Source: Argopecten irradians (lineage: Eukaryota; Mollusca; Bivalvia; Pectinida; Pectinidae). From it: a stretch of 64,000 nt of DNA. The notes under the pieces are model-generated. The model did not search any database. It was not told the origin of the DNA and saw only the letters and a program-made list of their open reading frames with translations. Location: positions 26,377,695 to 26,441,694 of the forward strand of contig NC_091143.1 of the NCBI RefSeq assembly GCF_041381155.1, written 5' to 3'. The position numbers and the translations under genes are program-made. Positions 1-14,099 of the stretch are shown here, in pieces. Each line of letters begins with the position of its first letter. Position 1 is the first letter of the stretch.

Positions 1-3000
1 GAAATACAACAGGCTAATGCAATCACAGCAAGGTACAGCCGTCTGTAGAAATGTATTGTGTGAGATCTATAAGGTGTTTATAAGTGTAGTAACGCAGACA
101 ACTGCTTCATTTCTAACCAAACGCTTGCACCAGCTGATATTGTTTATGTAATTAGACGATAATAAGCTTGGATGTGATTCACGTTTTACGAAAAAATCTT
201 TCTTTCAAACAGCGTTGAAATTAAACTTAACATAAACAAAAAAGTTTAATTGTAAATACCTATGCATACTAGATTTTTGTTGCTGTAATCAAATACGCCT
301 GCGAATAAATTTTATTGTAAATATATACGCATGCCTAATTTTTAATGCGTGCCCAATTTGCTTTTTGATGATGTTTGAATATAATATATTAACATGGTTA
401 CAACCTGATACGAGACACCTGTAGTAGTTATCACAGCTACTGGTGTGTTACGTGTGGAGAACACCACCACGGGATAGTCCTATACCCTCAGTCTTATTGG
501 TTTTATATCAATCCTACCTTCACACCTGTCGCGACAGGTATTCATTTCAAGCTCCTCTATGTTCAGTTGTAAAACCACAATCTTAGTAATTATTTTTTAC
601 TTCATCAAGTACACTTATTAAGTTTTACAGAATTCATTATGTTTTGGGGTTATTATTTAGTGAAATGTATCTCGAGCTTGTATCAAATATTTCATGATAC
701 ATAAGTAATATACAAACATGTATGTATACGGTTTGAAATGACAATTTTTGAAAGAAAATCTCATATGAAGTGATAACAATTTTAAGATACCTTTTTATCA
801 TATTATTACAAAAAAAACCCAACATTGTTTTTAGAATTTCAACGTCAAAATGGAGTACAAAAATCCAACGGAGGCTGCCATTTTGTCACACTAGCGTCCT
901 AGGTAATTTCACACAAAAGTGATATATGCAAACAAAAAATTACAAGGGCGAAGTGACTGGATATCAGACAAATGTGATAAATACACATAATCGTAATATA
1001 CTTTGTAGTACAGAAACATTGAATTTATTTGAAGTTATTTGGATGTTGTCTACAATTGTAAAAAGTCTTTTTAAATTTTTTTTACCGAATTAAAGTATAT
1101 TCTTTATTGGAGATACAAAACATTGGTTGACAAACAGAAACTTTGTTACCATTTGTTTGGTGTGACATCATTAAGGTATGACATCCCATTTCCGTGACAA
1201 TAACTATGACACCACCTATTTTTACTGTCAAACTTTGGCACCACGGATTCGCTACCGAAGTTTTGTCAGTGATCACACAAAAACACTGACCCCTCTTCAA
1301 ATAATGTACATTATGGCAATATTTATAAGGATTGGTATGAATTTGTAATCGCGACTGAGTAAAAAATCTTAGCAGAATGTTCTATTTGATTAAGACACAA
1401 CTAGGGTTACTTTTCTCAGCGTCAATACTCCACGAGGGACTATTAAGAATGATGGTATATTGAATGAGCAATTAAGCTTGTTTGTTCTGCCACTCTGTGC
1501 TATTGACACAGCGCTAAGGTTTATTTCTATGTATGCATTTAAACCGTATCATGTTCAAATTTGAACAAAATTATCGAAAGAGTGGAAAAGAACGAAAAGA
1601 AAATGTACTTTTATACAGAGAAAGAGAGTTTTCTGTTTTATATAAAACGATATTTAAACATCCCACTGCGGTACTACTCTGCTTTAGAAGTCGGTCTCGG
1701 TTTGATGTTTAAAATTGGGATCACTTTATAGCATTTACTTCGATTATTGACACAAAGTATGTTTCATCTATCTCAGAACAAGTTAAATTTGGATAAGTGT
1801 TTTGACCACATAACATGAAAGGATGACAAATCCCGAAACTCATGGACTGAAACAAGTATATAATTGAAGTTAAATGTGTGCTCAGTCTAAATATCTTAAG
1901 GTTAAACGTACAATTCATTAATATTGAGTTCGAAGTGTGCTTTCTTAAACAAAATGCATGACAACATTAGTCAAAAGAAAATGTATTTTCAGGTACTTGT
2001 CATAATGTAAACGATACATTATGGCATAATGATCTATTGATATTGACATTTAAATATGTCATATACCAATGGTATCCAATCAATAAATTGAAAAATCATA
2101 CTGGCGTTTTAATCACTTTCCGTTTGACCAGAGTAATGAGTTATCTGATTTAGTACTAGGTTTATGTATCAAACACTGGTTGTATCTTGACTATATTTGT
2201 TGCTTTTAATTATCGCCATGGATACATACAGATACCTCATTAATACATCTTGTAGTGTCTCAATCGTAATTGTTATCATTTTTCAATGTTACCCACGACA
2301 TGCGAAAACTTCTAGCAACATAAGAAAAAACTACTGGAACGATTTCGTGTTATACAGTGTAACCAATCGTACAGAACTGATATTGTATTTGTAAACAGTG
2401 AACACGACACCATGGCCCCTCTAGTCCGGGCAACTATTGTGTACAATCATAAGGCCAACATCAATATCCCACTTGAAACATGTTTTATATTAAAATGTCG
2501 GATACATTCTCTACAATCTTAATCCGTAACTTTTCAATCATCAGCACGTTCGACGATTTCCCTTTGGTCCTGTTCCTTTTATGCTCAAATGAGGGATGGC
2601 AAGGTTTTCCTATGAAGACGCCGAAGGTAATTTTGGGAGTAGCGTGTTGTGAAATGTAATAGATTTATTTTTCATTTAGAATGACAAGAAGCAAGTTCGG
2701 TTGTTACTCGAGCGTACTAAAGGTCCGCGGGATTAGCTTTCTCACCTCGCTCTCCTCTTTTGAAATTTCAATAGAATGGAGTTAACGATTTGATAACGTT
2801 ATTCTTCTCTTCAACAATTTGTGCCGGACTTAAAGTATCAATAAAATAAAATATATTGCGTTTTAATGACAGGATTCCCGCCAGTCACAAATAGCATGCA
2901 TAAATAAGATATGGCATTCCCTGTCAGGTTTGATCCAAAAGGGCACATCCACGAACGGAATGAATAAAGTGGTATTATATACGAAAGTAATGTGAATTTC

Positions 3001-5040
3001 ATTTTCTATTAATAGAAACACGCGAACAAATATATTATTGATATTATTAAAAACGAATATATTGACAACAGTAATGATAATACAAAGACCGTGAAACTGG
3101 TGTCTGCTACACTGTAATGCGGGTACAACCATTTCGAAGATTTTCAACGAATGTTCAGACACATACAACGTTCAGATACTCACGGATGTCAAAGAGTGGT
3201 TGAAATAAGCGCAATTCATTTATATTTGTCTAAACTTAATCACACCACGTTTTTTTTTCTTTCTTAACTAATCAAACATCACGTGGACATATAATAAATA
3301 GTTCTAAACGTTAAACACGACTAAAACATACAGAGAAATGAAAATTGCTTGAGATATTTTATTAGCCTTTTCATGTGTTTGCATTAAATTTTTTCTCTCT
3401 GCTATCTTTGACTTTTCTTTTTTCTTTCTATTTCATACTTTCCATTTTGCATTTGACGACACTAAAGTTTTGCCATGATACTTCCCATTATTGCAAGCTT
3501 CTGTTAACTGTTTGTTTAAGTTACTTTTGTGATAGAAGCAATGGTAACATGTTTAGCATATATGCTCTATAACAGGGCATACTAGTAGTTATATACGACA
3601 TACGGATAGTATACTCCTAGAATAACATACTAATTACAGGTATAGGTTAGTGTATCCACAACAATGGTACAAGGGTATTCTGTCATAGAAATATATAGTT
3701 AAAGTTCATGTTACTTACCTTCAGGAATGCTTTTATTTCTTCATTTACTTACTGTTGCATTTTTTATGTTACTATTATATATGTTCATTTCTAATTAATT
3801 GTCACACAATAATATCGTATGATATATTATGATTGGAGTCCAGTTTCGTTAATGTTTCATACACAATGAAACTGTGTTCACTTAAAGGGTCAATTTGTAA
3901 AACAATGCGGAAGTTGGGGGTTAACCATAATAACGTTTCTCTATGAAGCGTTTTGAATTTGAAATATTTTCTTAAGTTTCAGAACGTTGATGAAATTTTG
4001 TCCAGGTGTATCGGTAAGCCAGCGGTACTACAATAGCTATCATTGCCTTATTTTCTCAGGTGTGGGGTGAAATATTTCTTATCATATATATGATCTTTTT
4101 GGTGATTGTTTCAAGGTGCGTATCGATTGATAGCAATATAAAGCCTTGTTATCTAGGATGTTGACAATATCCGACCTCTATGTGCCCCCGGTGTTTCCCT
4201 TAAGCCTACCGGTACGATAAGACACACTTTACGTGTTAAGATACAATATATTGAAGTTTTATCAAAGACCAAGTGAATTAATAAGTTTGAAGTAAGGCAA
4301 TCAATCTTATTTTATTTGACAATTTGATCAGAAATGTTCCTTGTAAATGTCAAAGAGATTTCTAAGGTGTCATATACAGCGTGGTCATTCGTGATTCATA
4401 GTGCTGTATATGTCATGGACATTACATTGTGATACTTTTCTTTTTTTGTAAATACTGGAAGTTTATTAACGAAATTTATTAGCAGTAAAGATGATTTATG
4501 ACCAAAAATTAAAATTGATATTTTTTGGGTTTTGTTTACTTCATTAAAGTATTTGTTACCAAATTATATGACAATGTCCGTGTAAAGGCAGTAAACGCCA
4601 TATTTTTTTCATAATAAAATATCTACCACATTCATTTGTATAAGGAAAATCGTTGCAGAACATTTATCTTAAACTGTATGTTACGTTTCATAAGTAGATG
4701 AATTTAACTGAAATTAAAACATCTCAAAATTAATTTATTTTTGTAAATTATTCTGATAATATATTTATTCATAGGGACAAACCTTTTGCCCATTTTATGA
4801 GCATTGGAAAACAAAGTCACCATTTTATGAGTAACTATATCTGAATCACGATCAACAACGGTTATTTTTCTGTTTGTTCAGAGTCCCAATACTGTTAACT
4901 CTAAACCACATTACGTGTGGAGTAATGTGTATATGCCCCGCGGAGAAGATATTTGATGGCGATGATTTTCGTCTGAAGTTATATTTTCATAAAAGTACAT
5001 CAAATAGCCGCCATTTTGATTTACAACCACACTGCTGACG
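1..5040. other. AT-rich intergenic DNA, no gene seen
   Basis: Frames are short (up to about 100 codons), without recognisable motifs, repeats or codon bias. No tRNA, SINE or satellite structure stands out. Distal exons of a gene lying outside the window cannot be excluded by eye. Confidence 0.5.
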
Positions 5041-5125
5041 TTTCACGCTGGCGGAACCTTTGACCCGGGTCTGGTTCTCGACATTACAGTGAACGTCCGG
5101 GTTCCTCTTCTAACAGCTTCGGAGG

Positions 5126-5332
5126 ATGCTTAACATTTATTTGAAGTGTTTGTTTACAAGCGTTTTAATGTTCGTTTTTACACCGAACCTAGAGATTGCA
5201 CGAACAGATTTTGAATTTGCCGACGAATTTCAAACAAAGTTGTCTACTAAGAGCTTAAAGGGTCGAACGCTTTCACAAGGTTTTTTACTGGTACATCATT
5301 TGTTTCGATTGCTTATCCGTTTTGTTGACTAA
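5126..5332 (+). CDS. possible small secreted protein or terminal exon (68 codons)
   Basis: I do not recognise this frame. It starts with a hydrophobic stretch (residues 1-20, rich in L, F and V) that could be a signal peptide, followed by a polar acidic and basic segment and a hydrophobic C-terminus. A pyrimidine tract ending in TAACAG lies at 5101-5116, a good splice-acceptor shape, so the frame may be the last exon of a spliced transcript. An in-frame TAA at 5111 blocks upstream extension without splicing. AATAAA at 5351-5356 lies about 20 bp after the stop, which suits a poly(A) signal. Local GC just upstream is higher than in the surroundings. A chance ORF is equally possible. Confidence 0.2.
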   Translation: MLNIYLKCLFTSVLMFVFTPNLEIARTDFEFADEFQTKLSTKSLKGRTLSQGFLLVHHLFRLLIRFVD

Positions 5333-5484
5333 TGTGGAACGCATGTAACAAATAAAATGATATTGTATAAAAACTATATGTCCTGTTTTTGATTACTTGA
5401 TGTACTATATCCAATTGTAGAATTTGTCAGATTGAACACGAGACAAATGACCTTCCTCAATATATGATCGCATGGGTAAGTGTG

Positions 5485-5538
5485 TGAATGATGGGTATGT
5501 GTGGAAGTGAGTGAATGATGGGTATGTGTGGAAGTGAG
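5485..5538. repeat. 27-bp direct repeat, two tandem copies
   Basis: Two adjacent identical copies of a 27-bp unit beginning TGAATGATGGGTATG occupy 5485-5511 and 5512-5538. It is a minor minisatellite seed with no coding role seen. Confidence 0.85.
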
Positions 5539-6041
5539 TGCTTATGGTTCTTCTCTCTCCCAATAATTTATCAAAATGTTTCAGCGTCAATGTGAAGTTC
5601 AAATGTGTTATAGCTACAACAAAATATTACTCCAAAATACTTCAACCTTTCTCATCTTTACCGAACATTGAAAAAACGATACTATAACTTAGAACTTACA
5701 AATATAAGACGCAACAGTACAGCTGTCTGTGTAAAGGGGTTTTATCGTTCTATCTTTGGCATAAACAGCGTCCCCAGTTACTACACAACAGTCAAGAAGG
5801 TCGTATATTACACTTCACCAGTTTAAAACTTGGTGGGCAATCTAACAACTTTCTTACAAAACTTAACAGTTTTACTGTCTACGAGTCAAAGCACATTTAT
5901 CCCGGGGGCCATAAACGACACATAACCGATACCACACTTATAGCTCTTTATTATTTATTGTTCCTGGTTTTGAGATCGCAATGTCTAAGTACTATTGAAA
6001 TATCTATTGTGGTGATTGGTTTAAATGTTCGATATTTGGTT

Positions 6042-6182
6042 TATCAGACCTACCATCCTATTAACAGTCAGGGTCATTTAAAGAAGGCTTCCCAATGTGA
6101 ATGTCTGTATATGTTTTGGGAGACAGCGGTATATTCGTGTTTCTTTTTATAGTGATATGCCACTGAAACATGCTGTTAAAGA

Positions 6183-6227
<45 letters not shown>

Positions 6228-6290
6228 CGCCACCTTATCACATTATACTGACAACAGGCAAACCATCCGTCCAACAGACTGACCATTATC
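6042..6290. mobile_element. degenerate SINE-family copy, split by an A tract
   Basis: Shares blocks with the better copy at 40000-40365: CCTATTAACAGTCAGGGTCA, GGGAGAC followed by GCGGTATATTCGTG, a block reading ATATGCCACTGAAACATGC, and CACATTATACTGACAACAGG. The same order in two places marks a dispersed repeat. I recall this family as abundant in scallops, and the shared 3'-type domain also appears in the SINE at 60421-60644. The A tract at 6184-6221 lies inside the copy. Boundaries are approximate. Confidence 0.6.
6184..6221. repeat. 38-bp poly(A) tract
   Basis: An uninterrupted A homopolymer inside the SINE-like copy. Its length is probably unstable in the genome and in the assembly. Confidence 0.95.
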
Positions 6291-6589
6291 ACTGAGTTTT
6301 GTTAGGTCAATGACTGAAATCGCTGTACATACATTAGGACTGGCTCGATATAATGAAACCATATTGGTCACAAAATTTTGAAATAAGTAACAAGATATGG
6401 AAAGTATCACACAGAGTACGTTATTGAGTTATTGGGTCAGTGTTAACGAGGCTTAGTTAATGACAAAGACAACGGTAACCTAAACGATGGCAACACTCTA
6501 TATTACAATTTATTAAGGGAAAACACTACATTTTGATACATCTTATTTGGGAAATGGATCTTGATAGGGATTTTACTATCTGGATTTTG

Positions 6590-8165
6590 CTTGTGGATAT
6601 ATTGAGATCTTGGTTGTGGATATATTGATATCTTGGTTGTGGATATATTGAGATCTTGGTTGTGGATATATTGAGATCTTGGTTGTGGATATATTGAGAT
6701 CTTGGTTGTGGATATATTGAGATCTTGGTTGTGGATATATTGAGATCTTGGTTGTGTATATATTGAGATCTTGGTTGTGTATATATTGAGATCTTGGTTG
6801 TGTATATATTGAGATCTTGGTTGTGTATATATTGAGATCTTGGTTGTGTATATATTGAGATCTTGGTTGTGGATATATTGAGATCTTGGTTGTGGATATA
6901 TATTGAGATCTTGGTTGTGGATATATTGAGATCTTGGTTGTGGATATATTGATCTGTTGGGAATCTTGGTTTGTGGATATATGGGATCTTGGTTGTGGAT
7001 ATATTGATCTTGGTTGTGGATATATTGAGATCTTGGTTGTGGATATATTGAGATCTTGGTTGTGGATATATTGAGATCTTGGTTGTGGATATATTGAGAT
7101 CTTGGTTGTGTATATATTGAGATCTTGGTTGTGTATATATTGAGATCTTGGTTGTGTATATATTGAGATCTTGGTTGTGGATATATTGAGATCTTGGTTG
7201 TGGATATATTGAGATCTTGGTTGTGGATATATTGAGATCTTGGTTGTGGATATATTGAGATCTTGGTTGTGGATATATTGAGATCTTGGTTGTGGATATA
7301 TTGAGATCTTGGTTGTGGATATATTGAGATCTTGGTTGTGGATATATTGAGATCTTGGTTGTGGATATATTGAGATCTTGGTTGTGGATATATTGAGATC
7401 TTGGTTGTGGATATATTGAGATCTTGGTTGTGGATTATTGAGATCTTGGTTGTGGATTATGAGATCTTGGTTGTGATTATTGATTGTTGGGATATATTGA
7501 GTTTGTTGTGATATATTGAGATCTTGGTTGTGGTTATTGAGATCTTGGTTGTGGATATATTGAGATCTTGGTTGTGGATATATTGAGATCTTGGTTGTGA
7601 TTGTTGATATTGAGATCTTGGTTGTGGATATATTGAGATCTTGGTTGTGGTATATATTGATATATTGAGATCTTGGTTGTGGATATATTGAGATCTTGGT
7701 TGTGGATATATTGAGATCTTGGTTGTGGATATATTGAGATCTTGGTTGTGGATATATTGAGATCTTGGTTGTGGATATATTGAGATCTTGGTTGTGGATA
7801 TATTGAGATCTTGGTTGTGGATATATTGAGATCTTGGTTGTGGATATATTGAGATCTTGGTTGTGGATATATTGAGGTCTTGGTTGTGGTATATATTGAG
7901 ATCTTGGTTGTGGATATATTGAGATCTTGGTTGGGGACATATTGAGATCTTGGTTGTGGATATATTGAGATCTTGGTTGTGGATATATTGAGATCTTGGT
8001 TGGGGACATATTGAGATCTTGGTTGTGGATATATTGAGATCTTGGTTGTGGATATATTGAGATCTTGGTTGTGGATATATTGAGATCTTGGTTGTGGATA
8101 TATTGAGATCTTGGTTGTGGATATATTGAGATCGTGGTTGGGGACATATTGAGATCTTGGTTAGG
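6590..8165. repeat. 23-bp minisatellite, about 68 copies
   Basis: The unit is a head-to-tail 23-mer reading GAGATCTTGG then TTGTGGATATATT. Main variants are GTGTATATATT, clustered at about 6750-6865 and 7105-7165, and GGGGACATATT, at about 7930, 8000 and 8135. A degraded zone with indels lies at about 7430-7620. Because 23 is not a multiple of three, the minus-strand frames cycle through three peptide phases. They stay open for up to 523 codons (SQYIHNQDLNIS-type repeats) simply because the unit has no stop on that strand. I do not regard this as a gene. Confidence 0.95.
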
Positions 8166-8255
8166 GAATACAGGTACACTATCTGCGATCTTGATGATGG
8201 CGATAGAAATTCGTGAAATTAGGAAATGTCATGATTAGAGATAATAGCAGCATTG

Positions 8256-8323
8256 TGTAAATGTATGCCCTAACCAGGGTCACCTCGGGTGTAAATGTAT
8301 GCCCTAGCCAGGGTCACTGCGGG
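8256..8323. repeat. 34-bp tandem duplication
   Basis: Two adjacent copies of a 34-bp unit (TGTAAATGTATGCCCTA followed by CCAGGGTCAC and CGGG) at 8256-8289 and 8290-8323, with few mismatches. Confidence 0.85.
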
Positions 8324-11300
8324 ATCCTTTAATCTAAGTACAGCCCCTGTTATTTCTAGATTGCGTGATGTCCTCTATTTATTCTGTGTAGCGCTAGCGT
8401 CTGATGTTATTAGGTGTGAAAACCATATGTTGTTCGACTGTAAATAGTAGACATCAAATCATTATTTAACATCATTAACACAAAAAGACATACATAGTAT
8501 ATCACAAGGTCTATGTTGCTCTTCCTGGACTAGACCGAATGTGATATGGACATGCCAAAGCCTTCTCATATTATAATAGAAGGTGATATGAATATTTATC
8601 AAACAAGAAACTAAGCCAAAGGAAGTTTTGAAATATTTTTTTCCCTTTTGTCTGATGGCGTATCAATACATTAAAGCCTTTAACGATTGGTCTGTCGTTA
8701 TATGGCTAAGAAAACGTTCAATAGAATCATACACAACTTAATATTAAAAACTATAAACCGTCCATGTTCATGCACATGAAATCAATATTTTGCTTGTCGT
8801 GGCCTTTCTGGTAACAAAGAAGAGAACGTCTAGATAGACAATACAAATCTATTGTTGTATCAAATGTATTCAAATTCTGTTCAGTAGAAGAAATAGTTCC
8901 TTGTTTGGCTAATGCTATTTCCTTAAGAATTTGTATATTGAGTTGGCTGGCCTCTCACGCACAGAAGAACTTTAATTAGTCGACAAGTCACTTTCTTCCA
9001 CAACTGCAGACACCCATTGTTGAGATGTCATCGGTTCCTTCACACAGGAACAGAACAATAACCTCTGTCTACAGAGGGTTATGGAGTATATATTCATGGA
9101 ATTTCGTTATTATATCGAAGAGAAACATTGAAAGACATTTTTGTATTAATTGAAATTTATTTTCCATTTTGTACTAAGGAAATCAATCATTTTTGTATAT
9201 AAAAACATTGCATTTATAACTAGATTATTGAAAAACGTCACTGTGTTATTCTTCGAGAAATTCGAAAAAAAAATCATTTCGGATCGTATATGAATTAAAC
9301 AAATGTTGGTACTTTCTAAGTACAATAACATTTGAGCAATAATCCTAGTTGATGAATTAGTGGTATATGACGTTACATAATTGTATCATTATACGTCCAT
9401 TGAACAATCAACTGCTCTGTAGAAAGAAGACACATGCTTACGCGGTACTTTGTCAAAAAATACTACAAACAAGAGACGACATTTCGCTACAAACTTAATT
9501 GACGCTGAATTCAAAAACCAAAATAACAATAGATGTAAAATACCAGAATTGGTGCCATGTTGTACTGGAGTATTAAGTTCTGTATGTACCGTTATAAGCC
9601 GTGTATCATGTGGTGTTTTGTTCTGAGTCGATCTACTAAAACCGTATCTATATGTCAGGAGTAATGGGCGCTGAATGTCAATTTAGGGAACATTTCGTGA
9701 TATCCAATCCCCTTCTAATCCCTCTAAATGACCAGCACAACAGCTGGTGTGGTAATTAGGCAGAGAAAAATCGCTTCTTGCGCTGCGGAATGTATTTTTT
9801 CAGTCACCCCAGCCGTTTTGACAGCTGCTGTATTGGCTGGCATAAAGACTTGAATTAAAACTGTACTTCTTCTCACGTGCACTAGGTATCAGCCGGATAT
9901 ACTGACACTCGAAATGGTCCATTTCACAAGTTGGGTAACACGTGCAATTTTCAGTAGTTTTTGATATACCTTTATACTCGTACTTTCGACGTGTCTAGAA
10001 TATTCTTTGTGTCTAGTTTTAAGTATGGTGACCACTTTGGGCCAGATCGAACGGTCGCTTGTTCGACTTAGTTCGGCAACACAACGGTGAATATACATGT
10101 TAGGCATCGTAGACAAGGTAATATCTAAGGAACGTCATTTACATGTAACGATTGTTTCTTGGTGTTTTATCTAGGAAATGAAGATTTTAAAAGGCTTACA
10201 TTTTACTTGCAATTGACAAAAAAATAATAAATAAAAAATGATTTTTTTTCTATTTTTGCTTGATATATGGATTATAAAAGCAATTAAGCAATTTCATTAC
10301 AATTTGACAAAAGATATCGGCATGCTGACCATATGCATAATACTTAAAATTGGATGCGAGGAAGTAGAAAAAGAGAAAATTAAAACAGTACTAATTACTC
10401 CATTTTCAGATTTCTTCGTAAAACAAACTATAACACCATTCCCTTTAACGATTGTTTTCCTCCGAACCTGATAATAAATTATCGATTCCTATTTTGCTAA
10501 TATCACAAATAATTATTTTGACAAAGCTAATTATTCTACAGAGCATCCTCCAAATCTTCAGGTCACGCAAGAAGTAGACTCCTGGGGCCGCATTGTTAGG
10601 GCATGGTTTTGCTTTTTCTTTCGGAACTACCTAGCAACTAATCTAACCATTGGAACTATATATAGTTTGTAATCATTAGCAGTAATATGGACATGCTTGA
10701 GGCTGACTAGCTAAATAACATTTAGCTCTAAAGACTCCCGTTCTCTAAAAATGTTGGCGGTGGAAAAGTACAGTAGGCCTAGGTTTATTAGTTCTAGACG
10801 CTGATAAGGAGAGCTGGTAAATATTAACCAGGTTACCATGAGAAGTAATGAATGATAAAATTGTGGTTCATAAGAAAGTTTTTGTGTATACATGTACATT
10901 CAAACTTTGTTTGATATTGGTGAAAAATTCGTTGATGAAGCATGAACAAGTCGGTATTAGTCCGCTTTAAGTCAGAGCTGCATCTTATAGCCCCCCCCTA
11001 CACTCACCTCACACACAAAACTGACTATACCCATGTATGTTTCATTAAGGGGAGGTGCTAAATATATTATAAAACGATAAACATTATTTGTGATAGTAAT
11101 GAAAGACACAGTCCCCGTTTTAATGCTTCATGTCTGCAATGAAAAACACAAACTATTTCTACATGGAGGGAACGTTGTTATGAGGATTTCACAGTATACC
11201 GGTCCTATAGGAAATACATTGGAATGGTATTATACAAACTCGAATGACGCCCTGTTGATCTGAATATTTTTTCGGAGAAAAATGAGGTAAATATAAAATG

Positions 11301-13286
11301 TGAAAACTTGATCTACACATTACGACTATGCGACTTGAATAAGGATGCAAGAAATGCTTTCATCGAGGATTTTTGAATAATGTAATATACTGTTTTGGAA
11401 AGATAATGACTTACAACGACAGATTTCTTTTATGAAGATAGGACTAATGCTAGTAAATACAATATGACTGTAATGTTATACGGAGAATAAAGCCACTATA
11501 GATCGACTAAGTGGGGATGCCAATCGTTGAGAGAGAGAAACAATGACGTGAAGAGGTCTGTATAACACAAATGTATTAAGTGTATATTTTGTTAGTATAT
11601 AAAAGACTTTAGAAGTATGTTACTGCTATGTTATACATGTATATCATTTCCTTTTGTTACGTTATGTAATCTCCCGGTGAAATATGTTTCTTCCTGTTTA
11701 CGTTTCAATTGAGTTGTTTGCCATTAGTAACGCCCTAGAGTGTTAACACTAGCAATGAAATGAAGTCGATTTCAGAGTGTGAACAAAATGAAAAACAACG
11801 AACCACTTTCCTATTCCGAGGGATAAAAACACGCTGAAGTCTTAATTGAAACCTGTTTGCTTATTTTTAAACTAATCAACGCCAGTGAATAGATCACAAG
11901 GGAGAAAGGATGGTACTGCAACTTGTCAATCAGTTAGGGAATATAAGTCTATCAAAGTGTACTAAATTTTAAGATCAAGAGAAGAAAACATTGCACAATT
12001 TCTACTTTAAAGAAATTGAAAAATCTCATCACAGCTTTGTCCTCAGAACGGCAATACCTAACCCGCTGTTGATTAAACGTTACGTTTAAAAAGTACATTG
12101 ATTGTTCCCTTGTAGAAAGTTCTAATCAAAGAATTCAACAATTAAATCGACATGTTAAGAAAATTGTATTGTTCGATATTTCAGTGGAGCAGAAACAGAG
12201 GAAATTTTGAAATATTTCGAACAATTTCATCGACATCAATATAATTGACTTACATAATTACACAATTTAGCATTTTTGATACATAATATCCCGCTCGTGA
12301 AATTTCTATATTTCTTTTTTCCTTTTTTGGCAGATGATATGTGTAAATAGCGTTTGTTATTTTGTACCATCCAAGAAAAGCCGTTTAAAACAATTTGAAC
12401 TATAAACAAAACATTATCTACATTAATGATTAACATATAGGCATATTTGATATAAATGAACATCACGGCTAAGGGGATGTACACTTATAATACACTCTGC
12501 ATTCGTTCCACTTTGTGTAGATATTTACTTGTAGTGTTGAAGCTATAAAATCAACGCCACTGCCACACCAGATCGAAAAGTTTAACTTCAAAAGAGTTTC
12601 TTCATACTTCAGGGGAAATAACTCACACCAGCAGATACTGCAGCTAATTCAAGAAGAAAGGACGGAACCTGACATATGGAGCAGCGAGTGGATACTATTT
12701 CTGTGAAGTTAACGAAAATTTAAGGGAAAAATTATACCAATTTCTCTTTCTTAAAATTGGAACGAACCGCGTACTATGATAATTTCTTATAGCTGCTAGA
12801 CTTGTTTTAAATAACATATTGCGTCTAGTTTCATGTGCATGTATTTTGTACTTTCCCTTAAGAAATACAATGACTTGCATTTCTTCATTTTTCAACTTTT
12901 TGATACAATAAAGACCTTATGTTATTAATTGAAATACACTTTAAAGTTGTCACTTATATCTGAAAATCCATAATACTCTTAGTGTAAAAAGATATCTTCT
13001 TAAAATAGCAAACATGCTTCTGGAATTCTATCCAGTTTCACAGAAACCCCAGATCGGCGTGTTCCTTGATCTTCAGCAGTAACTAAAGACGACATCAACT
13101 GTATCAATATGTATGATATTTATACAGTACGTACAATGATTGTAAACATAACCAAATTTGATACAGCATATCAGCTATCGTCTTTAAATAATAAACATGC
13201 AGTTTACAAGTAAATGACTACATTCTTTGTCGACTACTTAAGTGTTGATTTTTAAACTCCTATCAAACATTTCGTGATATTTTTAC
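8324..13286. other. AT-rich intergenic DNA, no gene seen
   Basis: Only short frames without motifs. A slightly richer patch at about 9700-10100 has a 75-codon minus frame that I cannot assign. No repeats stand out by eye. Confidence 0.45.
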
Positions 13287-13325
13287 AAAAAAAAAAACAC
13301 ACAAAAAAAAAAAAAAAAAAAAAAA
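13287..13325. repeat. A-rich homopolymer tract
   Basis: About 39 bp of A interrupted by one short CACAC. No SINE or LINE body is recognised next to it. Confidence 0.9.
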
Positions 13326-13690
13326 TGCAAAGAAAATATTTTCTTGTTTTTTTTTCAGAATTTTATATCCTTTTTATTACCATCTTAAAATTTATATCTA
13401 TCAAAGCAAGTGAAACCGAATTTTTATTGGGAGAATAGTATTTGATATGTCATATACAATATTCCTACAGGTGAGTTACATTTGCACAATGATACTGTGT
13501 CGTAGTGATAAATGGTGTTCTTCTGATACAAATAAAATGTGTTCCATACACATATTTTGCTGTAAGCTTTAAACTTTTCTTCGTGGTGATTTATTTTCGC
13601 GATTTAGACTCGTATACATAGAGGATGTTCCTTATTTCTTGATAAATTACGGTACAACGTTATCTTAAAATTATCAATATAACATATTCA

Positions 13691-14099
13691 ACACAATAAA
13701 CATACACATCCCAATAAGCACACACATCCCAATAAGCATACACATCCCAATAAGCATACACATCCCAATAAACACACACATCCCAATAAGCACACACATC
13801 CCAATAAGCACACACATCACAATAAGCACACACATCCCAATAAACATACACATCCCAATAAGCACACACATCCCAATAAGCACACACATCCCAATAAGCA
13901 CACACATCCCAATAAGCACACACATCCCAATAAACACACACATCCCAATAAGCACACACATCCCAATAAGCACACACATCCCAATAAACACACACATCCC
14001 AATAAGCACACACATCCCAATAAGCACACACATCCCAATAAACACACACATCCCAATAAACACACACATCCCAATAAACACACACATCCCAATAAGCAC
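13691..14099. repeat. 18-bp minisatellite, about 22 copies
   Basis: The head-to-tail unit is CACACATCCCAATAAGCA, with A/G variants giving AAACA and CATACA forms. Since 18 is a multiple of three, each minus frame encodes a fixed hexapeptide (for example YWDVCA, LIGMCV, LLGCVC). All three are open for 117-141 codons. The triple openness reflects the unit sequence and gives no evidence of translation. Confidence 0.95.

Noticed and set aside
6576-8179. Minus-strand frames of 523 and 240 codons with repeated SQYIHNQDLNISTTKIS-type peptides
   Set aside because: They are direct translations of the 23-bp minisatellite. Two frames are open at once, and the peptide period is just three DNA units. There is no unique sequence, splice or promoter evidence.
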